Assembly (NCBI GenBank): GCA_905214195.1
Contig: CAJMLH010000009.1
Coordinates: 1 to 58,123, forward strand
DNA: 58,123 bases
Origin: an uncultured bacterium
Lineage (GTDB): Bacteria > Bacillota > Clostridia > Peptostreptococcales > Anaerovoracaceae
Direction: 5' to 3'
Below, piece by piece: positions 49,968 through 58,123 of this stretch (positions within the stretch are counted from its first letter, which is position 1; each line of letters opens with the position of its first letter). The notes below the pieces were generated by a model that did no database searches, was not told the origin of the DNA, and saw nothing but the letters and a program-made list of their open reading frames with translations. The translations under genes and the position numbers were made by a program.

Positions 49968-50714
49968 TTATTTTTCCAGATAGTAGCGTCTCTTCCCTAC
50001 CGAAGCTTTCTTGTATTCTATTGCTTCTTTAGGGCAGCGGCATATGCATGCCATACAATGTGTGCAGCTTTCACCCCATACAGGCCTGCCGTCAATGATA
50101 CTGACATTGTTTAAAGGACATACTTCACTGCAAAATCCACAGCCTATACATTCGTCGGTAGCTCTGAATCCCTTGGCCTTTACTATAAACTTATAAAAAA
50201 CGCTGTTCACGATGGAACTTTCTATTACGCCCACCAATGATTTCTTGTCTTTCGGGTATTCGCCTGACTTTATTACAGCCGCAATTCTCTTAGCTGTATC
50301 ATCGCTCCTTCTGATAAGCACCTCCGATGTCTTTTCATCAGGTACGGCAAACAGTGCCAAGTAGTTTTCCGGCATTTTGAGCTCAAAACATCCCGCAAAA
50401 TCAAAGCCTTTCTCCAAACACAGCTTCTGAGCGTATTTGCCTGCGTTACCCATAGAATCACCACAGGTCAAAACAAAATATGCTTTTTTATTTCCCGAAA
50501 AATTGCTTCGGCTTATCAAATCATTTATAACCCTTGGTATTCTCCAGCCATAAGTCGGCGTTACAAAGACATACGGCTCCTCAGAGCAAAAATCGCCTGT
50601 CATGTTATCTTTTAGCATCTTTCCCATATCAACGATATTCTCATCTTCAAGATGTCTTTTAAGTTCAAATGCCGCATGACGGCTGTTTCCTGTCCCGCTG
50701 AAATATAATATCAT
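49968..50714 (-). CDS. EFR1-family flavodoxin/ferredoxin fusion protein
   Basis: From the ATG at 50714 (AAAGGAG site) the 248-residue protein combines an N-terminal flavodoxin-like domain (MILYFSGTGNSRHAA, FMN phosphate loop) with a C-terminal two-cluster ferredoxin: CIGCGFCSEVCP and CTHCMACICRCP. It should bind FMN and two [4Fe-4S] clusters and carry low-potential electrons. It overlaps the upstream transporter gene by four bases. Confidence 0.92.
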   Translation of the reverse strand: MILYFSGTGNSRHAAFELKRHLEDENIVDMGKMLKDNMTGDFCSEEPYVFVTPTYGWRIPRVINDLISRSNFSGNKKAYFVLTCGDSMGNAGKYAQKLCLEKGFDFAGCFELKMPENYLALFAVPDEKTSEVLIRRSDDTAKRIAAVIKSGEYPKDKKSLVGVIESSIVNSVFYKFIVKAKGFRATDECIGCGFCSEVCPLNNVSIIDGRPVWGESCTHCMACICRCPKEAIEYKKASVGKRRYYLEK

Positions 50715-51580
50715 TGCAGTTTTCTCCTTTTCTCCGCCGTGTTGATGAGAACAGCCACAAAACAAAGGATGCTCCCCATCAAAAATTTTGCGGTAACAAT
50801 TTCTTTATAATACAGTACCGAAAATAAAAATCCAAACAGCGATTCCATGCTCATTATAAGCGCCGCCGTAGTATCTCGTGCATATTTCTGGGCATAGTTT
50901 TGTGCAGTAAATGCTATAAATGTGTTAAGCACACCCAAATAAACTACCCCGAAAACAGCTTCGCCGCCAATATCAAAGGTCAACTCACCTTTAAAAATAC
51001 ATATAATAAATCCTGCGACAGCAGCCGTCATCATCTGAAAGAATGTCAAGGCTGCCACATCTGTATTTTTGTCTACAATCTTACCTATAAGAACTATCTG
51101 TATACCAAAAATTACTGCAAACAATACACTGAGGCTATCTCCAATCCCTATCGTAAAAGAATCCTTAAGGGAAATCAGTCCTATTCCGGTCAAGGCTATG
51201 ACGCCGGCAAAAAAAGCTTTTCCCTCAGGTCTCTTTCCTATCATTATCCAACTTATAAACGGTACAAAGGCCACATATGCGCTGCACAAAAATGACTGAT
51301 TGGCACTGGATGTGTATTGAAGTCCTATGAGCTGTACTGCCTGTCCTATCGCCTGCACCAGTCCTATAACAATCCCTTTTCTGATTATCTCCCTGTCACT
51401 TTGCACTACCCTTTTCCAAAATATCACAAAACAAAGAACAGCTCCCATACCATATCTGTAGGCTATAACGGCCCATGGTTCAAGTCCCGTAAGCGCCATC
51501 TTACCTGCTATGAATCCGCCTCCCCATATGGCCGCAACCATCAGTAATATTAAATTAGATGTCATCTGTTTATTTTTCAT
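50711..51580 (-). CDS. EamA/DMT-family transporter
   Basis: The protein (289 residues from the ATG at 51580) has ten hydrophobic segments in two EamA repeats, with GGGFIAGKMALTGLEPWAVIAYRYG in the first. The nearest GGAG is about 14 bases from the ATG, so the start is not firm. It differs clearly from the EamA gene at 25302. Substrate unknown. Confidence 0.83.
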   Translation of the reverse strand: MKNKQMTSNLILLMVAAIWGGGFIAGKMALTGLEPWAVIAYRYGMGAVLCFVIFWKRVVQSDREIIRKGIVIGLVQAIGQAVQLIGLQYTSSANQSFLCSAYVAFVPFISWIMIGKRPEGKAFFAGVIALTGIGLISLKDSFTIGIGDSLSVLFAVIFGIQIVLIGKIVDKNTDVAALTFFQMMTAAVAGFIICIFKGELTFDIGGEAVFGVVYLGVLNTFIAFTAQNYAQKYARDTTAALIMSMESLFGFLFSVLYYKEIVTAKFLMGSILCFVAVLINTAEKRRKLQ

Positions 51581-51633
51581 ACTCAGATTATCTTCTCCTT
51601 TTGGATAAACTCCTGTTACATAATAAGACAAAA

Positions 51634-51661
51634 AGAAGCCTCAGTCAATGCCGAGGCTTCT
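51634..51661 (-). terminator. Terminator of the thiolase gene
   Basis: A 9-bp stem AGAAGCCTC/GAGGCTTCT (51634-51642 with 51653-51661), followed on the minus strand by TTTTGTCTT. Confidence 0.8.
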
Positions 51662-51683
51662 CTTAAACTTACTTATGTTCAAA

Positions 51684-52862
51684 TTATCTTTCAACGATAA
51701 GAGCAGTTCCCATTCCGCCGCCTATGCAAAGAGTTGCAAGACCGTACTTGGAATCTCTCTTCATCATTTCGTAAATCAGAGTGATCAGGATTCTGCATCC
51801 GGATGCTCCGATAGGGTGACCTATTGCAATAGCACCACCGTTTACATTAGTCTTTTCAGGATCTAAGTTAAGATCTTTTCTAACTGCCAGTGACTGAGCT
51901 GCGAAAGCTTCGTTTGCTTCAACCAGGTCAATATCTTCAATAGTAAGGCCTGCTTTTTCAAGAGCCTTTCTGGAAGCAGGGATAGGACCTACACCCATGA
52001 TTGAAGGGTCAACACCTGCGGAAGCATATGACTTGATAGTGCACATAGGCTTGATTCCCAGTTCATCAGCTTTTTCCTTTGACATTACAACTACTGCTGC
52101 GCCGGCATCATTGATACCTGAAGCGTTTGCTGCTGTAACGATACCGTCTTTCTTGAAAGCAGGTTTCAGCTTAGCAACTTTTTCCATAGTAGTTCCGAAT
52201 TTAGGGAATTCATCAGTATCGAATACGATAGGATCTCCCTTTCTCTGAGGAATTTCTACAGGAACGATTTCATCTTTGAACTTACCTTCCTTGATAGCTG
52301 CTTCTGCTCTGTTCTGAGAAATTACAGAGAATTCATCAAGCTGTTCTCTTGTCAGTCCCCACTGTTCCGCAACATTTTCAGCAGTGATACCCATGTGGTA
52401 TCCGTTGAAAGCATCCCAAAGACCATCGTTTACCATCATATCAACTGCAGGAACATTGTTCATTCTTGCTCCCCATCTTGCGGATGGCATTGCATATGCT
52501 GTAGCTGACATGTTTTCTGCACCGCCTGCAACTATAATATCAGCGTCGCCGGCTTTGATTATCTGTGCTGCCAATTCAACAGCTCTAAGACCGGAACCGC
52601 AAACCTTATTGATTGTCATTGCAGGAGTTTCAATTGGAAGTCCTGCATCCAATGTCATCTGTCTTGCAACATTCTGTCCTAAAGCGCCCTGAAGAACTGC
52701 ACCCATGATAACTTCTTCTACCATTTCAGGCTTAATTCCAGCTCTTTCAATAGCTCCCTTAATAGCGATAGCTCCCAGTTTTCTTGTCGGAACTCCCTTA
52801 AGAGCTCCGCCAAAATTGCCGATTGGTGTTCTTGCAGCACTTACGATTACAACTTCTCTCAT
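51684..52862 (-). CDS. thlA: Acetyl-CoA C-acetyltransferase (thiolase)
   Basis: The 392-residue enzyme condenses two acetyl-CoA to acetoacetyl-CoA or works in reverse. The nucleophile Cys88 lies in NKVCGSG, the second active-site region is GHPIGASGCRI (His), and the C-terminal CIGGGMG holds the acid/base Cys. In lysine fermentation it would split the acetoacetyl-CoA made by AtoDA into acetyl-CoA; it also starts butyrate synthesis. It is monocistronic, with its own promoter and a candidate Rex site. Confidence 0.95.
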   Translation of the reverse strand: MREVVIVSAARTPIGNFGGALKGVPTRKLGAIAIKGAIERAGIKPEMVEEVIMGAVLQGALGQNVARQMTLDAGLPIETPAMTINKVCGSGLRAVELAAQIIKAGDADIIVAGGAENMSATAYAMPSARWGARMNNVPAVDMMVNDGLWDAFNGYHMGITAENVAEQWGLTREQLDEFSVISQNRAEAAIKEGKFKDEIVPVEIPQRKGDPIVFDTDEFPKFGTTMEKVAKLKPAFKKDGIVTAANASGINDAGAAVVVMSKEKADELGIKPMCTIKSYASAGVDPSIMGVGPIPASRKALEKAGLTIEDIDLVEANEAFAAQSLAVRKDLNLDPEKTNVNGGAIAIGHPIGASGCRILITLIYEMMKRDSKYGLATLCIGGGMGTALIVER

Positions 52863-52938
52863 TTCGTGTGTATCCTCCTTAGATTACTTTGAGTCGATTT
52901 GTACTAACTAATTACTAATACATTTTGTATACAAGATT

Positions 52939-52967
52939 ATTAAAACACAAACCAACGAAGAAATCAA
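52939..52967 (-). promoter_or_regulatory. Sigma-A promoter of thlA
   Basis: On the minus strand TTGATT (52967-52962), 17 bases, TTTAAT (52944-52939). The leader is about 70 bases. Confidence 0.6.
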
Positions 52968-52974
52968 GTCTTTT

Positions 52975-52992
52975 GTGATAAAAAATTAACAA
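52975..52992. promoter_or_regulatory. Possible Rex operator upstream of thlA
   Basis: GTGATAA-AAAA-TTAACAA matches the Rex consensus TTGTTAA-N4-TTAACAA at 12 of 14 half-site positions. It lies just upstream of the thlA -35 box. Rex senses the NADH/NAD ratio and is known to control thiolase genes in clostridia. An AT-rich chance match remains possible. Confidence 0.35.
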
Positions 52993-53061
52993 AATTTTTC
53001 TTCTTTTTTGTGTTGGAATATTATTGAGTATTTTAACATAAATTCTTTATGCCGAAAACCC

Positions 53062-54009
53062 CTATTTTAAGGCAGCAGTATATTTTTCTGCCATTTTCAC
53101 AGGCTTATATGAAAGCTTTGTATGGCGCAAATTTTCAAGCCCCATATCTTCTTCCCGGTTCACATATAAAGTTTCTTCCGGCAGTCTCTTACAAAACTCA
53201 TTGTTGATTGCCTGATAAAGTCCTCTTATCCTGTCGTCGGCTTTTTCAACATGGACTATTACAGTCTCTTTGCTGTTTGTCTTTGCAAATTCTCCGAATG
53301 TTACAGCTGCAATTTTATCATTTATCCTGATTATTCCTGTCAAAAGCCCTTTTCCGACAAATTTGAGCAACTCTTCTATTGCCACCGTTTCAAGTTCAAG
53401 AATTTCTTTCCACTCCTCAGGAGTTTCCCCAAGTTTATATTCATTCTTCCCTTTTATATATTCCATAATTTCGGGAACCATTTCAGGCGTTGCTTCCTGA
53501 TAAGTAAAATCATAATTTCTCAGAAAATAGTTGAGATGATTCTTCTTCTGGTGCAGTTTTCGGCCGCTTAGTTTAATCAAATCCTCTTTCATATAAATAT
53601 AATCATCGTCGTCACGAGTATGTTCGACTTCAACTGTATCTCCGAAAACCTGTTTCAAAACAGGCACCAGAGGAGCAGGTACCAAGCTCAGCTCAAAACG
53701 CTGTCCCTTTTTTCTGAAAATTTCCTTTGCTTTCTCTATTGCTTCTTTAACCTTTTTAATATCATAGCTTCCGGTATTGGTCAGAGGAAAAGACATAAAA
53801 TATTCCTTTTCTTCTGTTTCCATTGTGCCAAGGCCTGCGATGCACAAATACCCCTCTATTATCTGCCACGAAAGGTCATGAGTATTTCTCCAGATATAAT
53901 TCGCAAGAAATGTGTGCGTTGATGATTCATAATCGTATCCGTCAAAATAGCTGTTTAAAAATTCTATATCCTTATCTGTTAAATTGTTAAAATCGTTTTC
54001 AAAAATCAT
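53062..54009 (-). CDS. DUF2156 (lysyl-phosphatidylglycerol synthase C-terminal-like) protein
   Basis: The 315-residue soluble protein has the double-GNAT fold of DUF2156, related to the catalytic part of MprF. Segments such as FLANYIWRN, KLHQKKNHLNYFLRNYDF and VNREEDMGLENLRHTKLSYKP are family signatures. No membrane segment is present, so it is not a full MprF. Role and acceptor unknown. It lies nine bases after the isochorismatase-like gene. Confidence 0.85.
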   Translation of the reverse strand: MIFENDFNNLTDKDIEFLNSYFDGYDYESSTHTFLANYIWRNTHDLSWQIIEGYLCIAGLGTMETEEKEYFMSFPLTNTGSYDIKKVKEAIEKAKEIFRKKGQRFELSLVPAPLVPVLKQVFGDTVEVEHTRDDDDYIYMKEDLIKLSGRKLHQKKNHLNYFLRNYDFTYQEATPEMVPEIMEYIKGKNEYKLGETPEEWKEILELETVAIEELLKFVGKGLLTGIIRINDKIAAVTFGEFAKTNSKETVIVHVEKADDRIRGLYQAINNEFCKRLPEETLYVNREEDMGLENLRHTKLSYKPVKMAEKYTAALK

Positions 54010-54017
54010 ATTACCTC

Positions 54018-54572
54018 TTATTTTACTATAGCAGAAATTTCTTTGAATTCGGAAGCCTTTGCACTTTGCAGCACTTCATATAAAATACTTTCGCTGCCTG
54101 ATATTACAACTCCGTCAGCAGAAAGTCTTGCCGCAGATATTCTATGATTTTGTAAATCTCTTGACCCGCAGCAGTCAGCTGCCAAAACCACATCGTAACC
54201 GTTTTCCAAAAGGTCGAGGGCAGTTTGTTCTACACATATATGAGTCTCAATACCTGCGAGGATAACAGTTTTTCTACCCATACTTTCCAGTTTTTCCCGG
54301 AATGCTTCATCTCTGAATGCGCTGAAAAATGTCTTATCAACAGGTTCAAACTCGCCTATGGCTTCTGCAACAGGAGCAACTGTCTGTCCAAGACCTCTTG
54401 CATATTGGGTAGTCACTATGGCAGGCACTCCCATTACTTTAAGTCCCTTGGCAAGTTTTACAATATTTTTTTCTATTGAAGAGCTGTTTTCCATAGCCGG
54501 AAGAAGTTTTTCCTGATAGTCTACAGCAACCAGCACAGCTTCTTCTTTTTTAATTCTCACAATATTTTTCAT
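54018..54572 (-). CDS. Isochorismatase-family cysteine hydrolase
   Basis: The 184-residue protein has the family Asp (VAVDYQEKLLPAM), the cis-peptide VILAGIETHICVEQTA with the nucleophilic Cys, and TTQYARGLGQTV. In YcaC-like members the last segment usually carries Lys; here it is Arg, so activity may differ. Possible substrates include nicotinamide-like amides. It overlaps surE by four bases. Confidence 0.87.
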   Translation of the reverse strand: MKNIVRIKKEEAVLVAVDYQEKLLPAMENSSSIEKNIVKLAKGLKVMGVPAIVTTQYARGLGQTVAPVAEAIGEFEPVDKTFFSAFRDEAFREKLESMGRKTVILAGIETHICVEQTALDLLENGYDVVLAADCCGSRDLQNHRISAARLSADGVVISGSESILYEVLQSAKASEFKEISAIVK

Positions 54573-55330
54573 AAATCAATTCCCCATCTTTCAATTTCTT
54601 TTAGTCCGTCATAGTCATTAAGATCGTATTTTACTGCGGATATGGTCGCATATCCATTTCTTATCATCTTTATATCCATTTCATCAGACCAGACTTCCGA
54701 TTCACTTGGAGTACCTCTGTATTTATAAGTTCTTGACAGACCCTCCTGCGACAGTTTCTCAAACCACTGGTCATAGTCAAGATTTCCCAGCTTGCAGATT
54801 TTAACTCCTTTTATATCCTTTTCCGGCAAGTTGGGAGTATTGATGCTTATAACGCTTTTTCTGCCAAATCTCATTGCCATAGGCAGTACCTTTACGGCAA
54901 GTTTACAAGCAGCTTCAAAATAAACTGCGCTGTGGCTGTCTACAGAGACTGCTACAGCAGGCAGTCCTGCAATCATCCCCTCAGCAGCAGCAGAAACAGT
55001 GCCGGAATACATAGTATCAGTTCCCAGATTGCCTCCGTGATTTATACCGGCATAAACTGCGTCTATTTTAACTCCCTCCTGCTTAAGCATGTCTATGCCA
55101 AGCTTAACACAGTCTGCCGGTGTGCCGTCACATTCATAAGCTTTCTTTGCACCCTCAAATTCAACTTCTTTAAGGGTTATCTCTCCATGAACACTGAGTG
55201 CATGACTGCTGGCGCTTCTTTGAACATGAGGAGCCACAACATATATATCTGCTTCTTGAGACATGGCTTTTACAAGAGCCTTTATCCCCTCTGTTTTTAT
55301 TCCGTCATCGTTGGATATTAAAATATTCAT
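54569..55330 (-). CDS. surE: 5'-nucleotidase SurE
   Basis: SurE (253 residues) is a metal-dependent nucleoside monophosphatase. The metal ligands are in ISNDDGIKTEG, near residues 5-14, and the conserved GTPADCVKLG and SGTVSAAAEG segments are intact. The ATG at 55330 shares one base with the sirtuin stop (TGATG), so the genes are translationally coupled. Confidence 0.94.
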   Translation of the reverse strand: MNILISNDDGIKTEGIKALVKAMSQEADIYVVAPHVQRSASSHALSVHGEITLKEVEFEGAKKAYECDGTPADCVKLGIDMLKQEGVKIDAVYAGINHGGNLGTDTMYSGTVSAAAEGMIAGLPAVAVSVDSHSAVYFEAACKLAVKVLPMAMRFGRKSVISINTPNLPEKDIKGVKICKLGNLDYDQWFEKLSQEGLSRTYKYRGTPSESEVWSDEMDIKMIRNGYATISAVKYDLNDYDGLKEIERWGIDL

Positions 55331-56055
55331 CACAGTTTCATAACCTTTCCAATACTGTCATTTATTACAAGGTCCGCCTTGCTGTCATATGGCGTAGCCT
55401 GTTTATTTATCAACACTAAATTATTCCCGCAAAAATACTGAATTAAACCTGCGGCAGGATAAACTACCAAAGAAGTTCCGCCGATTATCAGAGTGTCGGC
55501 TTTTCTTATGGCATCAACTGCACCGTTTATGCACCTTTCATTGAGCATTTCTTCATAAAGAACTACATCGGGTTTGACAATTCCTCCACACTTTTCACAC
55601 ACCGGAATCCCATTTTTGCAATGGTTATCATCCATTATATACTCAACATCGTATGACTTGCCGCAATCCATACAATAATTTCTAAGTACGCTCCCATGCA
55701 GTTCAAATACATTTTTGCTTCCTGCCTTTTGATGCAGTCCGTCTATATTCTGCGTTACAACAGCCTTTAGCTTTCCCTGATTCTCAAGAGCTGCAATTGC
55801 CTTGTGTGCCTCATTCGGCTGTGCATCGGTATATATTAGATTATTTTTATAGTAATCAAAGAACACTTCCATATGTCTCATGAAAAATGTATGAGATAAA
55901 ATTTCTTCAGGCGAATGTCCGTACTGCTCTCTTGCACTGTATAACCCTTTTTCAGATCTGAAATCAGGTATGTTACTTTCCGTAGAAACACCGGCTCCTC
56001 CGAAAAACACTATTGATTCAGACTTTTCAACTATATCTTTAAGTCTATCGTCCAT
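55330..56055 (-). CDS. cobB: NAD-dependent protein deacylase, sirtuin
   Basis: From the ATG at 56055 (GGGAGG site) the 241-residue protein has the sirtuin core: GAGVSTESNIPDFRS, QNIDGLHQKAGS, catalytic His in ELHGSV, and four zinc cysteines (CMDC and CEKC). It removes acetyl or other acyl groups from lysines and may also control CoA-ligase enzymes. It opens the sirtuin-surE-isochorismatase-DUF2156 operon and is divergent from the patatin gene. Confidence 0.94.
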   Translation of the reverse strand: MDDRLKDIVEKSESIVFFGGAGVSTESNIPDFRSEKGLYSAREQYGHSPEEILSHTFFMRHMEVFFDYYKNNLIYTDAQPNEAHKAIAALENQGKLKAVVTQNIDGLHQKAGSKNVFELHGSVLRNYCMDCGKSYDVEYIMDDNHCKNGIPVCEKCGGIVKPDVVLYEEMLNERCINGAVDAIRKADTLIIGGTSLVVYPAAGLIQYFCGNNLVLINKQATPYDSKADLVINDSIGKVMKL

Positions 56056-56123
56056 ATTTTCCTCCCATTTTAAAAAAAATGAATTTTTATATCTTATCAT
56101 TCACACCATAAGTACAAATCTCA

Positions 56124-56153
56124 TTGATAATATTATACCACTTATGATAAAAT
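56124..56153 (+). promoter_or_regulatory. Sigma-A promoter of the patatin-like gene
   Basis: TTGATA (56124-56129), 18 bases, TAAAAT (56148-56153). The leader is about 23 bases. Confidence 0.6.
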
Positions 56154-56182
56154 TTTGGTATCTTTTTAAGGAGGTAACTAAC

Positions 56183-57325
56183 ATGAGCAGCAAAAAACCA
56201 AAGACAGCCCTGGTTCTGAGCGGCGGTGGTTCTCGGGGCGCCTATGAAGCCGGAGTATGGCAAGCGCTTACCGACCTTGGTACAAACATCGACATAGTTA
56301 CAGGTTCTTCTGTTGGCGCTATCAACGGAGCCATGATCTGCCAGGGAAGTTTGGAAGACACTGTAAATCTATGGCGTGAAATCGAAACCCATATGGTATT
56401 CGATGTGCCTGAAGACGGTAACCTTCTTGATTACGCAAAAGAAATTTTTACAAACGGAGGCGCCGGAGTCTCAGGTCTTAAAACGCTTCTGCAAGATTAT
56501 ATAGACGAAGAAAAAATCAGAAAATCGCCTATAGACTATGGACTCGTAGTAACTGAGCGCTCTTCTCTAAAACCTCACTACCTTTACAAAGAAGATATCC
56601 CAAAAGGCAAGCTGATAGACTATATACTTGCCAGCTCATCGGTTTTCCCGGCTGTCCATCCTTATGAAATAGACGGAACAGAATATATAGACGGCGGTTA
56701 TGCAGATGTTCTTCCTGTAAATATGGCACTTCAGAAGAATCCGTCTCAAACCATTGCAGTAAAACTTAATGCTATGGGTATATTGAAGAAAGAACCCCTC
56801 AAAACGACTCCAAACCTTACTGTAATAGAATCTCTGTGGAATTTAGGCAGCACTCTTATTTTTGATACGGTAAATGCCCGCAGAATAATGCGCCTCGGTT
56901 ACCTGGACACGATGAAAACATTTAACATATTCGACGGTAAACACTTTACCTTTGCAAAGGGTGACTTTTCAAAGATGGATATAAGATGGGCTGATCCGTG
57001 TGCAAAAATATTCCGTATGGATCCTACCTTAATATATTCAAAAGAATCATTTCTTCGTATGCTTCCAAAAGCCGTTGAAGATTCACAACAAGAGGTGGAC
57101 GAAGCATGGGAAGCATTCAAAAGTATCAGAAAAATACATGTAAGAATACCTGAATATATCCAAGATATAAAATCCGCCGCAGGGCCTCGTGCCATATGCC
57201 GTATAATCGCCGAAAACATTAAAGAAAAAGGCTCTGACAGTATTTTTATGAGCAACGCAGTCATTGCGCTGATTCCCGAACAAGTTGTTGCCGCAAGGTT
57301 TCTTGTCAAATATGGAATCGTATAA
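56183..57325 (+). CDS. Patatin-like phospholipase
   Basis: From the ATG at 56183 (AAGGAGGT site) the 380-residue protein has the oxyanion hole SGGGSRGAYEAG, the nucleophile Ser in GSSVGAING and the catalytic Asp in DGGYAD, the Ser-Asp dyad of patatins. It should hydrolyse phospholipids or other acyl esters. No signal peptide is present. A longer in-frame reading from 55970 crosses the sirtuin gene and is rejected. Confidence 0.92.
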   Translation: MSSKKPKTALVLSGGGSRGAYEAGVWQALTDLGTNIDIVTGSSVGAINGAMICQGSLEDTVNLWREIETHMVFDVPEDGNLLDYAKEIFTNGGAGVSGLKTLLQDYIDEEKIRKSPIDYGLVVTERSSLKPHYLYKEDIPKGKLIDYILASSSVFPAVHPYEIDGTEYIDGGYADVLPVNMALQKNPSQTIAVKLNAMGILKKEPLKTTPNLTVIESLWNLGSTLIFDTVNARRIMRLGYLDTMKTFNIFDGKHFTFAKGDFSKMDIRWADPCAKIFRMDPTLIYSKESFLRMLPKAVEDSQQEVDEAWEAFKSIRKIHVRIPEYIQDIKSAAGPRAICRIIAENIKEKGSDSIFMSNAVIALIPEQVVAARFLVKYGIV

Positions 57326-57369
57326 AGTAATTTGTTTGTAATCACAATTATCTGCTTGAAAAAACAATC

Positions 57370-57411
57370 GCCGTACTCTATATCAGACGATTCAAGTCTT
57401 TAGGGTACGGC
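57370..57411 (-). terminator. Possible terminator of the ECF S-component gene
   Basis: A 7-bp stem GCCGTAC/GTACGGC (57370-57376 with 57405-57411) with a long loop is followed on the minus strand by GATTGTTTTTTC. The long loop makes this a weaker call. Confidence 0.45.
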
Positions 57412-57449
57412 ATCACTTAAACAATAATTATCTTTTTAAGTTTCCTTTT

Positions 57450-58013
57450 TTATTCTATCTCATCGAGTCTATATGCGAACTGTTTTTTTGCAGGAGTCTT
57501 ATATAACGCCATCGCAAGAATCGTTGCAAGCACCAATCCTACAGTAAACTGCCCTATATTAAAAGGTGCTCCCAAAAATCCCGCAAGAATATTTCCTGCA
57601 AAAACACCGTCCACTATAGCATATCCTACAACCATCACTATTCCGGCAATCACCATTCCAACAATCTCAACAAGCGGTACATTGCCTATCTTTACATGAT
57701 GTTTCTTCTTTTTTGTCATCATCTCTATAAACACACCCATTATGAAAGCCATCGCTCCTTTGATAATAAAAGTCCACGGCGCATAAGCAGCATAACCGCC
57801 CATAAGGTCTGCCAATGCCGAGCCAAGTCCTGACGCAGCAGCTCCGCCTTTCTTTCCTAACAGCAAGACCGAGAGAAAAATCATAGTGTCTCCAAGATGA
57901 ACATACCCTTGTGTAAACGGACTGGGTATTTTAATTATATATGTAGCTAAAAGAACAAGACATATCATGAGTGCTGTAAGTACAAGTTTATTGGTTTTTT
58001 CATTAGTTGTCAT
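57450..58013 (-). CDS. ECF transporter S component (riboflavin/HmpT-like family)
   Basis: The 187-residue protein has six hydrophobic segments and the ECF S-component signature HLGDTMIFLSVLLLGKKGGAAASGLGSALADL. It is the vitamin-binding subunit that works with a shared EcfA-EcfT module encoded elsewhere. Vitamin identity is not clear: riboflavin-type and hydroxymethylpyrimidine-type members share this fold. No riboswitch is visible in the leader, which argues weakly against strict vitamin control. Confidence 0.85.
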   Translation of the reverse strand: MTTNEKTNKLVLTALMICLVLLATYIIKIPSPFTQGYVHLGDTMIFLSVLLLGKKGGAAASGLGSALADLMGGYAAYAPWTFIIKGAMAFIMGVFIEMMTKKKKHHVKIGNVPLVEIVGMVIAGIVMVVGYAIVDGVFAGNILAGFLGAPFNIGQFTVGLVLATILAMALYKTPAKKQFAYRLDEIE

Positions 58014-58053
58014 TTATAATACTCCCCTTTTATTGATTTTTTGCTTCTTTAAT

Positions 58054-58059
58054 ATTATA
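58054..58059 (-). promoter_or_regulatory. -10 box of the ECF S-component gene
   Basis: A perfect TATAAT (58059-58054 on the minus strand) lies about 41 bases before the ATG, but only a weak TTAAAA (19-base spacing) serves as -35. The rest up to the window edge is AT-rich with no gene. Confidence 0.45.
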
Positions 58060-58123
58060 ATACTACTGAAATGTAATCTTTTAAATACGCAATTTTAATT
58101 ATTTTTAAATATACAGTTAGGAG

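Noticed and set aside
55970..56182. N-terminal extension of the patatin-like protein
   Set aside because: It overlaps the divergent sirtuin gene and the patatin promoter, while the ATG at 56183 has a strong AAGGAGGT site.

Overview
The window reads as chromosome of a low-GC, anaerobic, amino-acid-fermenting Firmicute of the Eubacteriales. An Anaerovoracaceae-like lineage is my inference. The basis is a complete-looking lysine-fermentation cluster, desulfoferrodoxin-type superoxide reductase, butyrate-type thiolase, a regulator of the [FeFe]-hydrogenase TM1266 family, strong AGGAGG-type ribosome binding sites and no aerobic respiratory genes. No rRNA, tRNA, CRISPR array, phage or intact insertion sequence was found.

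Layout. 1-1300: two exported proteins of unknown function on the minus strand. 1394-14627: lysine fermentation. A minus-strand run kdd2-kdd1-kamA-kamB-kamC-kamD-kamE-atoD-atoA turns lysine into 5-amino-3-oxohexanoate and handles acetoacetate and butyryl-CoA. A regulator gene (12025-14082) lies upstream and kal is divergent on the plus strand. The regulator fuses a Kdd-like domain with a decayed nucleotide-binding loop to a sigma-54 AAA+ domain and a Fis-type helix-turn-helix. Both kdd2 and kal have exact GG-N10-GC sigma-54 promoters, each with a GAACCG-N4-CGGTTC-type palindrome nearby. The cleavage enzyme gene kce is not in the window. 14639-16000: a GC-rich three-copy repeat, gene remnants and a small membrane protein. 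16137-19132: pantothenate operon panG-panB-panC-panD. 19223-28142: mostly minus-strand housekeeping genes (rluB, FAD oxidoreductase, PyrK-like flavoprotein, D,D-carboxypeptidase, scpB, scpA, EamA transporter, mtnA, J-like protein). 28399-34116: phzF-like gene and an ABC-2 exporter operon with envelope proteins, flanked by homopolymeric G tracts. 34526-37557: superoxide reductase, then pstS-pstC-pstA with a circularly permuted PstS and no pstB. 37699-43137: an operon headed by an unidentified riboswitch-like leader: TM1266-family regulator, lipoprotein SBP, fused permease-ATPase, and a TetM/EF-G-like GTPase fused to a NYN ribonuclease domain. 43138-48952: wecA/tagO, dCMP deaminase, truA, yhbY, A24 peptidase, AIM24, glnS. 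49087-58123: VanY peptidase, EFR1 flavoprotein, EamA transporter, thiolase, DUF2156, isochorismatase-like, surE, sirtuin, patatin and an ECF S component.

How it works together. KamA and KamDE carry out the two aminomutase steps, with KamB/KamC as proposed reactivation factors. Kdd oxidises, Kce (elsewhere) cleaves, Kal removes ammonia, AtoDA moves CoA and the thiolase at 51684 yields acetyl-CoA. The Kdd-like domain of the regulator suggests that a pathway intermediate is sensed directly. The other strong leads are the GTPase-NYN fusion, the terminator-linked leader at 43037-43131, a G9 tract inside a promoter spacer at 30022-30051, and a D,D-carboxypeptidase ribosome binding site buried in a terminator hairpin.
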